DNA of 64,000 bases from [Clostridium] scindens. GTDB lineage: Bacteria > Bacillota > Clostridia > Lachnospirales > Lachnospiraceae. The notes under the pieces are model-generated. The model ran no database searches. It was not told the DNA's origin and was given only the letters and a program-made list of their open reading frames with translations. Made by a program: the position numbers and the translations under genes. Positions 27,001 through 35,598 of this stretch are shown here, one piece after another. Location of the stretch: the NCBI RefSeq assembly GCF_019597925.1, contig NZ_CP080442.1, positions 2,212,001 through 2,276,000 on the forward strand. Reading direction: 5' to 3'. Position 1 is the stretch's first letter. The number at the start of each line of letters is the position of its first letter.

Positions 27001-30000
27001 CTTTTGTTATGCTAATCTTGCCTTTTCGGTCATTTGCGATCGGGCTATCCAGCGTTGCCACCGTCTGATCCTTGTCGTAGGATATGGTTACCGGGTAGAT
27101 GGTCTCATTCATCAGATATGCTTCTCCGCTTACCTCCGGTGCCTTCAGTTCCTTGACATAGAAGGTACGGGAAGATACTGCCTTTCCATCCCCGTCTTCC
27201 AGAAGCAGTTTTTCAAAGACAGCGACCGCCTTCTGGCTGTTGCCGCTTTCTTGAATCGTTGTCGTGCTCTTTCGCTCGGATGGCGTATTCTCCAAGGTTC
27301 CCTTCTCTGCCGCCTCTTCGGAATCGTAAAGTCCGAAAATGGCTCCCGCAAGCGGCGAGTGATCCGCTGCCGCCACCTTTTCAATCTGGACAGTGAAATA
27401 CTTCTTATTTGCAATCTGCCCCTGAGCTTCATTGCTATAATCCGCAAGCGTTTGCCCGGTTACGGCATAGGGGCCATAGTAGACATCTGCAGGCGTTTCA
27501 TAGCCGGATGGGGACTGGGTTTCCTTGAGATAATATTCCCCTTGCGGAAGCAGTCCGGTTACCACCGTGCCATCAGCGCTGGTGGTCAGTATTGTGTTGG
27601 AATACTTCTTATAAGAGCCGTCCGCTTTCTTTGTGTAGATCTGGAATTTTGCGCCGGACAGGCCGGTTCCATCATTCGCGTCTACCTTCTTAATCTTGAA
27701 TCTTCCATAAGAAGACTCATTGATAATCCTCTGATCGCCGGTCAGTTCCAGCGTCTTGCCTATTTCTACCGTAATGGGCATTGCTGATTCCACACCTCCG
27801 GCCTGGTACTCCGGCGCGTTATTCCCGACGCTGCTTTCAACCAGCCAGTAGTTGCCTGCATCCAGTTCCCAGTTAGTTATATTTCCTCCTGAGGTTACCT
27901 TTGTGTCAATATAGTTCTCTTTGACGCAATCGGCTTTCTTATCGTCAGACACTCTTTTGTATAGTTTGAATTCTACATTGGAAAGCGGCCGCGTTGCCAG
28001 TTCTCCCTTGTCATTGACATACCTTCCCGCTTTCCGGATCGTCAGGTAGCCCTTGTGGTCATTGGAGAATAGGATCGGGGAATCTTCTGCGTTGCCATAG
28101 ATGATGTTCCCGTTTCCATCCATGCCGGTTACCTTCCCTGCGCGGATCTCAAACTGAATCACCGAAGCATTCACCGTGTAGCCTGGCATCTTCGTCTCGC
28201 TGATCCGGTAGGTTCCAGCTTCCAGGTCTTTCGACAGATAGATGTCGCTGGCCGAAGTATTCTTCTTAACCGTTACCGGAATCTCTTCATTGACCACTTC
28301 CCACTGATTTTTCTCTAAGTCTATTGCTTTCTCCAGCTTAAATGTGGCGGTAACATCCTCTTGATTGACATAGCCATTATTTACAACCTGCTTCTGCAGC
28401 GTGAACTTGCCTACCTTGGCCGTATTCACGAAGGTTCCGGCATCCGTCGTCTCATCTTCCTTCACCTCGGCGTGATAATACCCTGAATTTGGAGTCTTTC
28501 CCTTATCGGCAGAGCCGATCTCGATGATCGTCGGCGCCGGATGCGCCGCTTCGGTATATTCCTCCGCGTCCGCTTCTTCCACGATATAGTGTCCGGCCGG
28601 GAGAAGCACGGACTTAAAGATGCCCTGCTCATCCGTATATCCGGTATATAATACGGCGCCGGTCTTTACATACTGGCCGTTTTCCAATATGGCCGCATAT
28701 ACATTGTACTTAACGCCCGCCACCGGATACTCTTTATTCCCGATCATCGTCACCTTTTCAGCCGTCAGATAGCCCATCAGATGATTGACAGCCGTGACAG
28801 GAGAATAGACGATCTCTCCCTTGTCGTCCACGCTTACTACCAAAGTATTGACCGTGTTAAAATCATACGCATACCCATCTGGCGGCAGTACTTCTGCCAC
28901 GTAATAGGTGCCTGGCGCCAGATTCCTGAAAGCAAAGGAGCCATCCGCCTTCGAGACGGCAACCTGTAAGATATGATTGAATCCATTGGCATCATAGATG
29001 CCGGTAAACTGATAATCCGGATCATTCTTCTTTTTCTCCAGTACCGTCTTTAATGCCGCGCGCTTTGCGGCATCCGTCTCATACTGGTTCTGCTGCAGAT
29101 ACAGATTCACCATCCCGGCATCCGCCGCGGTACGATACACTGCCATATATGCGCCCGATAGCGGCTTCCCGCTGGCATCCGTCTTCTGTCCCACAATCGG
29201 CGTCTCTGGATAGTTGACGGCTGTGACTATCGTCTCCTTCCCTTCTTCTACTACATATGGGCCATACCATTCCTGCCCCATATAATAGCCGTCAGGAGCC
29301 TTGGTCTCTTTCAGCCAGTAGGTATCTCCTGCCTTCAGGGTTGTCGTCGCTGCCGTTCCGTTTGCGTCCGTCTGCATCATGCTGCCGGAGGCATCCGAAC
29401 TTTCTGACACCTTCGCTTCTACCAGATATACCGTCTTTCCCTGGCTGGTGGCAGTTTCTTTTTGATCCGCTGGCGCCTTCTGGTACTCTTCTTCGGATAC
29501 CTCTCTGTAGATCGTAAATTCAGCGCCCATTAAAGGCGTTCCCGCAGGACTCGTCTTGTTGACTCTTAACTTGCCCCGCTTCGTCTCATTGGCGATCGTA
29601 ATCTGGTTCGCATCCGTCTTCGAAGTCTCTCCGCTTACGACGGATATCTTGTAAGTATTCTGCATGCGCACAGCCAGATCATCTAAGGCCATGGCTTGGT
29701 CCGTCCCGTTCAGGTGGTATCCTTCCGGCGCAGCGACTTCTTCGATCCAGTAGTCGCCTTCCGGCAGAAGGCCGGACTCCCAGGAGCCGCCTGGCATGGT
29801 AAAGGTATCTAATACAGGGTTCTTTTGAATATCTGCTTCTTTATTGCCTTCTCCGGTACACTTAAAGATTCGGATCTTCGCGCCAGACAGCGGATAGGTG
29901 ACGGAGTCCGTCCCTGACACCGCGAACTTGGCGACCTTGTCGACAAACAGTCGGCCCATCTTCTTATTCCCGATAGGATTTTCCAGGTAGGTCCGGTTCG

Positions 30001-33000
30001 TCTCTCCTGCGGTGATCGTAAATGCATGGGGCGTCGTATCCCGCTCATAACTGCTCAGTTCATCCGGAAGTTCCTGTTCTACCAGGACATACGATCCCGG
30101 CTCAAGCCACCCGGAAATCGCGTTGCCATCCTGATTCGTAGTTAAGGTCGCGATAACTTCCTTGCCGCTATAATCGGTCACTCCGGCCTCTTCCTTGTAA
30201 ATTGAGAATGTGACATTGGCCAGCCTCGCTCCTGGCTCATTGGCATCAGCCTTGGCTATGGCTACTTTGCCGTCCTTGGCCTGATTTTGGATCTCATCCA
30301 CCTGTTCCAGGTCCGGATATCCCGCCGTGTTCTGTCCGGGCTTTACGCTCACCCGTCTGGGATTCTCTGCCATCAACTGATGGCCTTCGGCTGTAATCTC
30401 CTTCAGCCAATATTCCCCTGGCAGCAGTCCCGTCCACTGGGCATTTCCGCCTTCATCCGTAGTCTGGGCAGACACCAGGTTCTTCTCCACGCAGTCTGCC
30501 GCCGCATCCGGCGTATCCCCGCATTGATACAATTCAAAGACCGCGCCGCCAAGCGGAACATTTGCTCCGTTGCCGTCAAAATCCGTGGTCTTATAAATCT
30601 TATAGGTTCCAAGAGGCACATTCTTCACCACTTCGCTGTAGATAAGACCCTCGCCGTAGCCATCTTCTTTGATGGAGGGCAGCGTCACTACTGTCACCAG
30701 CGTCCCGTTTGCAAGATCCGCCGGCACGTAGCCTGCCGGACTTTTAAACTCATAGATCTGGTAAGCCTTTCCCGGCACCAGTCCAGTGAAGACAACGACG
30801 CCGTCCGTCGTTACCGCCGGGTCTGCCTGCACCCACTGCCACACGCCGCCGTCATCTTGCGCCTTCAGGCGGAAGGAGGCCGTATCCTCTGTTATGACAT
30901 TGCCTGTTACGGAATCGGTCTTTTGAATCTTAAGCGATACCTCTGGGTCGTTGGAAACCTCGATCTCTGTCTCCTGGTTCTCGCCCACATCCGCCTGGAT
31001 GACCGTCTTGCTCATCACATGCCCCTTGGGCGCCTCGATCTCCTTGAGCCAGTAGGTGCCTTTTGGCAGCAGGGGAGAATAGGCAATTCCGTTATCCGCC
31101 GAAGTCAGCACTACCGGATTCCCTTTGCTGTCCGTCACTGGCTGCTTGCATGCACTGTCCATAAAGATCTGGAACTTTGCGCCTGCAAGCGTCTGTCCGC
31201 TATGGGAATCCTTCTTTACCAGCTTGATCCTTCCATAGTCCGCCGTATTCACTACGGTGATATCCTTCGTCTCTTCTCCCCGGCTCACCGTAAACTCTGT
31301 ACGGGTATTTCCATCCGGCGTCTGGAAGCCTTCCGGCGCTTTTGTCTCGATATAATAATAGGTGCCCGGAGCAAGCTGCGCATATTCGGTATATGGATTT
31401 CCGGTACCGTCCACTGCCGTGACCAGCTTGGTTCCCAGAGTCCCCTTCGGGTTCCCTTCTTCTCCGCCATAGAGGCAGGTTCCTCCGGTTAGCGAATCCC
31501 AGATCTCGAATTCTGCGCCCGTCAATTGCGCGGAATCGGTGACCGTCACATTGCCGACCTTTCCTTCCTTCAGAAAACGGACCTTGATCTTCGGCGTATT
31601 TTGAACCTTCAACTCTGTAGTGGCAATATTCGCGGCGACTTTTACCTGTGCCATTCCATTTTCAATAATTGCATATCCGTCCGGCTCTTTCGTCTCTTTC
31701 AGGACATAGTAGCCTTCTTCAAGCGCGATGGAAGTTGCCATTCCATTGCTGGTGCTCATCTCATAGGCGGAGCCATCCGCCTTTTTCACCAGTTTCTGCA
31801 TCCATTCCTGCGGAATCTCCGTCAGTCCGTTGATGTTCTGCTCCGTCTCGAACGGTCCATACAGCTGGAAGGTGGCGGGGCTGCCGGTGATGATATGCCC
31901 TTTCTCATCCGTCTTCTTTAACTGAAAGCGGCCTTTCGGGGATACGTTCACATACCCGGGATTTGCAAGCGGCCCTGTGGACTCGGAAGATGTAAAGGCC
32001 GGGGATGCGATCTGCCCTGCCGTCACCGTCACGGTACCGATCACGCCTGGCGCAGCGACGTATTCCCCGTTGCTGCCCACGCTGGTTTCCCGGATCTCAT
32101 ATAAGCCCGGCTCTACGCCCTGGAATCTCACCCGGCCGTCTTTTTCCGAGACCGCCGTATACTTTGGCGTCTCATCTCCTGGCAAGGTCAGCGCAAATTT
32201 AACTCCTTCCAGAGGTTCCACTTTTCCATTTGCGTTCTTGCCATATTTATAGAACTGGACCATTCCATATTTATCCGTCGTATTCACGATCTTCAGACCA
32301 TTGCCATCCAGTTCGGCTGTATACCCATCGGCATCGTCCAAGGCCAGCTGGCCATTCTTTACCGTCACCTTGATCTTCTTCCCGGATGGCACGCGAAGTC
32401 CGGAATCATCGCTTACGATTTCTTCTATATAATAGGTGCCCCGGTACAGATTCTGGAAGGTGGCGCTGCCATCCTTTCCGATTGCTATCGTAGAATCTGC
32501 CAGTTCATTTCCATTAGCATCCTTTAGGGCATTTCCCTCGATGTCAACTGCGGGCTGGCCATCTTCGTCATAGAGTTTAAACGCAACGGTGCCTGTATGG
32601 AACTTTGAAGAAGTCTCTTCATCCATCGGCAGCAGTTCTGTTCCCACCTGAAGGTATTTATTGATCACGATGGACTGCGGATCTGCCGCCTTCTCCTTTT
32701 CCCCAAGCTGAATCTGCGCCGTATCCGTACTTGGAGCCTGGGCCGTTCCCAGAAGGGCATAGTCAAGCTGGGCCGTGTTGGTAAGCGTCCATTTATTCAG
32801 CACTTTATTGCTTTCCACAATATATGGATTCCTGTGATACTTAAGGGTAACCGTATAAGTAGTAGGCATCATGGAGCCTTCTGTAATGTTTGGGTAATCC
32901 GCCACATCTGTCTGCGTTGCTTTCTCATACGTGCGGATCTTTAGGGACTTCACGGTATCCCCTTCTTCCACCACATCATAATCCGTTCCTTTTACAAGCG

Positions 33001-34087
33001 GCTGGCCGCCCATGGTCACCGCAGCCACCTCATAAGGCTGGCCGCCGTCCGGATATCCGTCGTAACTTCCGGCAGACGCCAGCGTAGGCAGGATATCCGT
33101 CAGAAGATAATCTGTCACCGCCATGCGCCCGTTCGAATTGAAATTCGCTTTCGTACTGTCTACATTGATGGTGTAGGTTGCTTCATAGGACTTCGCGTCA
33201 TTCGATATTCTTACGTCTCTATCCTGGCTGATAGACTTTGAGACCTTCCAGCCATCCTTCGCATTCACCGTCACCACCGGCCGGCTTGCCTCCTCGATAG
33301 AGCCGGTTACCGTAACGCCTCCGGCTATGCCTTCCATCGTCGGGTTTAAGATGATCTGCGTGCCATCTGCCATCTGGAAGTTCTCCGTCTTGAGCACGAT
33401 GGAGATATCGCTTCCCTGTCCGGCGTTCAGTCCCGTATCCATCGTAATGCTCAGCGTATTGACGCCGTCTACTTTGGATAGCCTGACTCTGGCGATCTTC
33501 TGTCCGGTTACGGCCAGCCCCCAGCTCTGGGAACTGTCTTCTGCTACGGATACATGATCCGGAAGCGGAATTTTGATCGTAACCGCATTGTAGGTCGCGC
33601 TGCTTCCCAATGCCGGAAGGTTATATCCCAGGATATACCGGAACGTCTCTCCGGAAGCCACGGATGCAGCCGGCATATCGTTGTTCACCTTTGCGTTCAG
33701 TTCAATCTTCTGCGTGCTGTCTGCTGCAAAGGTGCTGATGCCGTCTGTCTCTAAAGCGCCTGCCGCGTCGCCAATATCATTGCCGTTCGCTGCATCTGTC
33801 CCGCTGTCTGCGCCAAAATTGTCCTGATTGGAAGGCGGCGTCTGTACTTCCGCTTCCTGCTGTCCTCCTTCCTGATTTGTCGTATCTCCGGCACCGCCTT
33901 GCTCCTGACCAGAGATGTCCTCTTGGTCTACGGTTCCGGAAGACTGCCCCTCTCCTCCGGCGGCCTCTTCAGCCTCAGATGCCTGATTCGCCGCATCCAT
34001 GCCGAATGCCTGATACACGCCCGTATCGGATGTGGCAATCATCAAGACCGCCAAAAATAAGGCAATAATTCTTTTCCCCTTTTTCAT
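21041..34087 (-). CDS. Giant SpaA/Cna-B and SdrD-B repeat surface protein (4348 aa)
   Basis: I take the ATG at 34087, with AGGAGG 8 nt upstream, and not the longer frame to 34186, because the promoter's -10 box lies at 34195-34200. A signal peptide (MKKGKRIIALFLAVLMIATS) is followed by an acidic Gln/Gly-rich linker and an N-terminal adhesin-like region (to about residue 465). About 20 SpaA/Cna-B-like modules follow (about 469-2826). Each has an opening K-containing strand, an inner (L/V)xGAxFxxY and a closing Y(W/Y)xxE(T/I)xAPxGY pattern; such modules form Lys-Asn isopeptide bonds in pilins. Next comes a DUF11-like zone (about 2826-3500) and five SdrD-B-like modules (GDYVWxDxNxxGxQD repeats, about 3529-4280). 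The end is an Arg/Thr-rich stretch, RTRTGD, a membrane helix and WKRKKKK. No LPXTG is present. It is probably a very long stalk-like adhesin. Confidence 0.9.
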   Translation of the reverse strand: MKKGKRIIALFLAVLMIATSDTGVYQAFGMDAANQASEAEEAAGGEGQSSGTVDQEDISGQEQGGAGDTTNQEGGQQEAEVQTPPSNQDNFGADSGTDAANGNDIGDAAGALETDGISTFAADSTQKIELNAKVNNDMPAASVASGETFRYILGYNLPALGSSATYNAVTIKIPLPDHVSVAEDSSQSWGLAVTGQKIARVRLSKVDGVNTLSITMDTGLNAGQGSDISIVLKTENFQMADGTQIILNPTMEGIAGGVTVTGSIEEASRPVVTVNAKDGWKVSKSISQDRDVRISNDAKSYEATYTINVDSTKANFNSNGRMAVTDYLLTDILPTLASAGSYDGYPDGGQPYEVAAVTMGGQPLVKGTDYDVVEEGDTVKSLKIRTYEKATQTDVADYPNITEGSMMPTTYTVTLKYHRNPYIVESNKVLNKWTLTNTAQLDYALLGTAQAPSTDTAQIQLGEKEKAADPQSIVINKYLQVGTELLPMDEETSSKFHTGTVAFKLYDEDGQPAVDIEGNALKDANGNELADSTIAIGKDGSATFQNLYRGTYYIEEIVSDDSGLRVPSGKKIKVTVKNGQLALDDADGYTAELDGNGLKIVNTTDKYGMVQFYKYGKNANGKVEPLEGVKFALTLPGDETPKYTAVSEKDGRVRFQGVEPGLYEIRETSVGSNGEYVAAPGVIGTVTVTAGQIASPAFTSSESTGPLANPGYVNVSPKGRFQLKKTDEKGHIITGSPATFQLYGPFETEQNINGLTEIPQEWMQKLVKKADGSAYEMSTSNGMATSIALEEGYYVLKETKEPDGYAIIENGMAQVKVAANIATTELKVQNTPKIKVRFLKEGKVGNVTVTDSAQLTGAEFEIWDSLTGGTCLYGGEEGNPKGTLGTKLVTAVDGTGNPYTEYAQLAPGTYYYIETKAPEGFQTPDGNTRTEFTVSRGEETKDITVVNTADYGRIKLVKKDSHSGQTLAGAKFQIFMDSACKQPVTDSKGNPVVLTSADNGIAYSPLLPKGTYWLKEIEAPKGHVMSKTVIQADVGENQETEIEVSNDPEVSLKIQKTDSVTGNVITEDTASFRLKAQDDGGVWQWVQADPAVTTDGVVVFTGLVPGKAYQIYEFKSPAGYVPADLANGTLVTVVTLPSIKEDGYGEGLIYSEVVKNVPLGTYKIYKTTDFDGNGANVPLGGAVFELYQCGDTPDAAADCVEKNLVSAQTTDEGGNAQWTGLLPGEYWLKEITAEGHQLMAENPRRVSVKPGQNTAGYPDLEQVDEIQNQAKDGKVAIAKADANEPGARLANVTFSIYKEEAGVTDYSGKEVIATLTTNQDGNAISGWLEPGSYVLVEQELPDELSSYERDTTPHAFTITAGETNRTYLENPIGNKKMGRLFVDKVAKFAVSGTDSVTYPLSGAKIRIFKCTGEGNKEADIQKNPVLDTFTMPGGSWESGLLPEGDYWIEEVAAPEGYHLNGTDQAMALDDLAVRMQNTYKISVVSGETSKTDANQITIANETKRGKLRVNKTSPAGTPLMGAEFTIYREVSEEEYQKAPADQKETATSQGKTVYLVEAKVSESSDASGSMMQTDANGTAATTTLKAGDTYWLKETKAPDGYYMGQEWYGPYVVEEGKETIVTAVNYPETPIVGQKTDASGKPLSGAYMAVYRTAADAGMVNLYLQQNQYETDAAKRAALKTVLEKKKNDPDYQFTGIYDANGFNHILQVAVSKADGSFAFRNLAPGTYYVAEVLPPDGYAYDFNTVNTLVVSVDDKGEIVYSPVTAVNHLMGYLTAEKVTMIGNKEYPVAGVKYNVYAAILENGQYVKTGAVLYTGYTDEQGIFKSVLLPAGHYIVEEADAEEYTEAAHPAPTIIEIGSADKGKTPNSGYYHAEVKEDETTDAGTFVNTAKVGKFTLQKQVVNNGYVNQEDVTATFKLEKAIDLEKNQWEVVNEEIPVTVKKNTSASDIYLSKDLEAGTYRISETKMPGYTVNASVIQFEIRAGKVTGMDGNGNIIYGNAEDSPILFSNDHKGYLTIRKAGRYVNDKGELATRPLSNVEFKLYKRVSDDKKADCVKENYIDTKVTSGGNITNWELDAGNYWLVESSVGNNAPEYQAGGVESAMPITVEIGKTLELTGDQRIINESSYGRFKIKKVDANDGTGLSGAKFQIYTKKADGSYKKYSNTILTTSADGTVVTGLLPQGEYYLKETQSPSGYETPADVYYGPYAVTGQTLADYSNEAQGQIANKKYFTVQIEKVAAADHSPLAGAIFGLYDSEEAAEKGTLENTPSERKSTTTIQESGNSQKAVAVFEKLLLEDGDGKAVSSRTFYVKELKAPEVSGEAYLMNETIYPVTISYDKDQTVATLDSPIANDRKGKISITKEGAWTDASGITGIERLEGAKFEIYAVEERGDSPSGESCATLVTGADGTALSVPLDAGWYVVKEAEAPAGYGLSDTLYWFEVKDNQIVTAYDTKDAQGGYTSSGAAIMNGAQSGRFLLKKYDGNASEPEGNLTALSGAVFKLYQKEADGTWKLYEGGSTQKDTFEVSQNGYTSWYLPYGDYMIQEDLQQSKPYYTYTENNISHTIYCAPSQEEIKFTINEENAGKTLSLKAHNSPNGSIRFTKYGDTNHNGQIDAEDEKLEGATFRLYTDEACKAEALGGNSLRTTDAQGLCAWEDLAPGTYYIKETQDGQGTVEAAGYQVMEEAVEVTVTAGLTINAIKQDPGLLVEEASMLDASAAGRIRVKKTDKDGNILAGAEFKIYKKSGDTWVDTQMTVTTTDSADGTLSGLLKADAKGTTYKVVEVKAPAGYTLDDRFYDLEQMVTVWPNHVPEADVNLVAFTNKKADEVQGFQAKIEKEISDDDEGYKKDAPVTSGQSLMEEGYDYPVNFKVDGYADGSNEVGASEFVVTDNDIKLYSKATKEMAGTDYKEMDVTTDPGSSVIKDYRMNSVTLGHSWNDSPYNDGIKEQTVGAKVYVQTTLAQKEQDEWPAEPYKVIEDLSPQDGVKVEFDEGEHVIGVKVEYTNVLAGFYSEGLVIHTTFLNRSWSSREINELRQISNQASIAWKDSQLDENGDPLETGAHMGSQNSQIVFAQIPSYIEKIPEVRITNTIQNQKASGFFSGEDIKYQVMAENVDVENQEEVFKEPVISVRMPADTTLVQSTSQLSSGFSVYYRNRDGQLITIPSTSFDIVASDVHPYVSIDADGNYVEDESRTTKQYTFVFKNFELGEGEQIFIDFTGTISYAQKTDLNALICPAYLSSNYTLPPTVENEKGLSYKPAAENSMVTEEPVIDAAVDKELEYLNQPAQATVSSATSVQLLKEISTDRSLWGSNVSVNAGDQVYYKLTLYNNSSNTLSEIRLTDILPFNGDRMTLTGTDRGTTTPASDASHDEMTLASVEAAGTSGGVNGEAVQAEPTVYYYAEPDAYANSWQGKAPGTDEADGALKMLYSAGTDGSAWSDGWSTVKPQERNISAVGVNVTFGEKGLQPGDSYEVVLVMNAPEYTVEQMSEYNGKIMANSAASAVILKGAAGDAIPSENRTEPNKVICTLNLPTGSIGDYVWFDANQDGIQNDTKDLEGNPYDPGLNGITVKLHQRITYRANGQIQSRDVVLKTTETRSKEGAGKGYYEFTDLPCNYLESGKTDQTNPDNYIGNEFYSYYVEFVLPDGSKYTPTAKYANGNERDEKDSNVNPDGTTDPVELWVSRDPDTGKLHGEKRTDIDAGLVNAYAIGDYVWKDTNSNGVQDDNEKGVEGVSVRLYKVEGKDGRVQDGDAPIASTVTDKEGHYQFDGLLQGYYVVEFDTSTLTHETNASGYTYQYDFTKVLKVDEDGKEADYSNENNSDSDAQEDAGENGRIRRTRTIWLTKNDLTAAGIQDNMDDRWDAGLVEYSALGGFVFDDADYNDLHLDSLNIPLSGTKVALYKIDASGNREKEPIAETVVGADGRYYFDHLLIPDGTYQDYAVRFEYPEGYTGVQANQDPDGDDGAYDTKAANDSTIDSDVNEFSTVGGVTNRRIGYIRQIRLYPATISTTWDAGARKYSAIGDYVWIDANKNGLQDRTETPIPGVRVVLQFRDDQQSPWQYAGETTTDETGYYVFKDLESSEWISKDYRVVFALEPTRKVTTLNVSEGNKASTNDSDAIGKYEAGIIDGTLLNPQSTGGYVTANIKPGYGEEDMTWDCGVIPVLSALGDYVWYDDDYNGIQDDGEKGVPNVKVSLEYNESGRTGDNGSWSEIRTTYTDENGYYWFADLNPGYYRVRYYIPDGYRATKYNRGTGDNGNAVDSDASRRAEGNSYYSRHFYLNEDTQDPTWDAGIYKPQTRVVRKTTRRTTTRRRARRTRTGDVSNLALYALLLAASGGTAGTLYWKRKKKKGV

Positions 34088-34194
34088 CGTATGATCCTCC
34101 TTTTTCCAGTCATTCATATCACTAGCCTTTGATCGCATAACATCGTCGTACATTATATAAAATAAAGTTTTGCATAGAATATGCATGTTAATAT

Positions 34195-34226
34195 ATCATA
34201 TACCCTCCCCGTCACCTGCGCGTCAC
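34195..34226 (-). promoter_or_regulatory. SARP-type promoter box of the giant surface gene
   Basis: On the minus strand GTGACGC (34220-34226), 4 nt, GTGACGG (34209-34215), 8 nt, then TATGAT (34195-34200). It has the same layout as the element at 20975-21006. The divergent BTAD regulator gene starts about 97 nt away on the other side. Confidence 0.78.
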
Positions 34227-34322
34227 AAGAGTCGAAAATGTTACAAATGAGCGGCATTTTATGCTTTTATATTTACTTTTTTTAAATCACCTTTATATTT
34301 ATTATATTAGGAGGAATCGCAG

Positions 34323-35537
34323 ATGATTAATCAGACACAAGCAGACGAGGAACTAGAACCACTAAAGATCCACATGTTCGGTGAATTTACCATAGAGAAT
34401 TCGAACTATGTCATGACTACTTCTAAGAAAAGCGGCCTGACTTCATTCTTATTAACGGCCTATCTGATCGCCAACCGGGGAACCGATATTACTTCCGATT
34501 CATTGATCGACGTCCTATGGCCCGAAGGCAATATCAACAACCCTGCCGGAGCCCTGCGGACGCTTTGCTACCGGACCAGGAAACTGCTAAGCAAGTTCTA
34601 TCCCGGAAAAGACGTGGAACTTCTTGTCCGGGTAAATAATATCTATTCCTGGAATACAGACATTTTGCAGGATATCGACATCTATCAGTTTGAGCACCTG
34701 TGCCACGAGGCTTTCCGGGAACCAGACCCTGCGCGTCAGTATGCGCTTTTAAGCCAGGCTTTTGAATTATACAAAGGGGAGTTTCTTCCCCTGTTCGCCA
34801 ATCAGTCCTGGGTACTGTTTCGCAGCAATTATTATGGCAATCTCTATATCAAATGCGTCAACAAGATGTGCTATTTTTTAAACTGCCAGGGGCACTATTA
34901 TGAGACGCTCTCTTTATGCAACAAGGCTCTGGAACTGGCGCCCTCGACCGACGAGTCGCTGCACAAGCAGAAGCTATACGCGCTTCTCAAGCTTCAGAAA
35001 GTGCAGGAGGCCCTGGATTACTACTACTCCATCCTCACGCTGTTCAGCCAGAAATATGGCTTGGATATTACGGATTCCATGCAGGATATATACCAGGAAA
35101 TCCTAGGCCATATGCCTAACCAGTATCAGACGCTGGCCTCTCTGGAGCAGAACCTTAAGAAAAAGGAGACCCAGCCGGGAAGCTTTTACTGCAATTTTGA
35201 CATTTTCCAGAATATCTATCAGGTGAACCTCCGGTCCGTGCGGCGTTCCCAGAGCCGCCACTACCTGATACTCCTGACCTTGTCAGATACCGATAACGGC
35301 TCCCTGATCAGCAACGAGATGAAAGAAGAGATGGATATCCTGCAGCAGGTCATGGAAAAGCGGCTTCGAAGCAACGATGTCTATACAAAATCCAGCATCT
35401 GCCAGTTTTCTTTGATCATTGCCGTTCCAAATGAAAATGGGCGCAATGTCGTTATACGGCGTCTGGAAGAGACTTATAGCAAGAAATGCCAGCACCCGAA
35501 TATTATCCTCACGATAGAGTCCAGCGAGATCCACTGA
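34323..35537 (+). CDS. SARP-like (BTAD) transcriptional regulator
   Basis: This is a 404-aa soluble protein. The N-terminal ~100 residues form an OmpR-like winged helix (LKIHMFGEFTI..., LIDVLWPEGNINNPAGALRTLCYRTRKLL). They are followed by a bacterial transcriptional activator domain made of TPR-like helices (about 110-270, DIDIYQFEHLC, AFELYKGEFLP). The last ~120 residues look like a degenerate GGDEF-type fold without the signature. AfsR/ActII-ORF4-type SARPs bind heptamers on an 11-bp period (family knowledge); such boxes stand before both surface genes here. It is divergent from the giant gene. AGGAGG precedes the ATG, and a weak TTTACT/TATATT pair (34272-34299) may be its promoter. Confidence 0.85.
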   Translation: MINQTQADEELEPLKIHMFGEFTIENSNYVMTTSKKSGLTSFLLTAYLIANRGTDITSDSLIDVLWPEGNINNPAGALRTLCYRTRKLLSKFYPGKDVELLVRVNNIYSWNTDILQDIDIYQFEHLCHEAFREPDPARQYALLSQAFELYKGEFLPLFANQSWVLFRSNYYGNLYIKCVNKMCYFLNCQGHYYETLSLCNKALELAPSTDESLHKQKLYALLKLQKVQEALDYYYSILTLFSQKYGLDITDSMQDIYQEILGHMPNQYQTLASLEQNLKKKETQPGSFYCNFDIFQNIYQVNLRSVRRSQSRHYLILLTLSDTDNGSLISNEMKEEMDILQQVMEKRLRSNDVYTKSSICQFSLIIAVPNENGRNVVIRRLEETYSKKCQHPNIILTIESSEIH

Positions 35538-35544
35538 AAAAATA

Positions 35545-35588
35545 CCGGACGGCCCACTTATCCTATGGCCTCCGGCATTTTCTTTTTT
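35545..35588. terminator. Bidirectional terminator between the regulator and the protease gene
   Basis: CCGGA-C-GGCC (35545-35554) pairs with GGCC-TCCGG (35567-35575), with one bulge. T-rich sequence lies on the plus side (to 35588) and A-rich sequence before it, so it can stop both converging transcripts. Confidence 0.7.
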
Positions 35589-35598
35589 GTCTTTTCTT

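Noticed and set aside
34088..34186. Longer N-terminus of the giant surface protein
   Set aside because: The extension puts 33 unlikely residues before a perfect signal peptide. AGGAGG sits 8 nt before the ATG at 34087.
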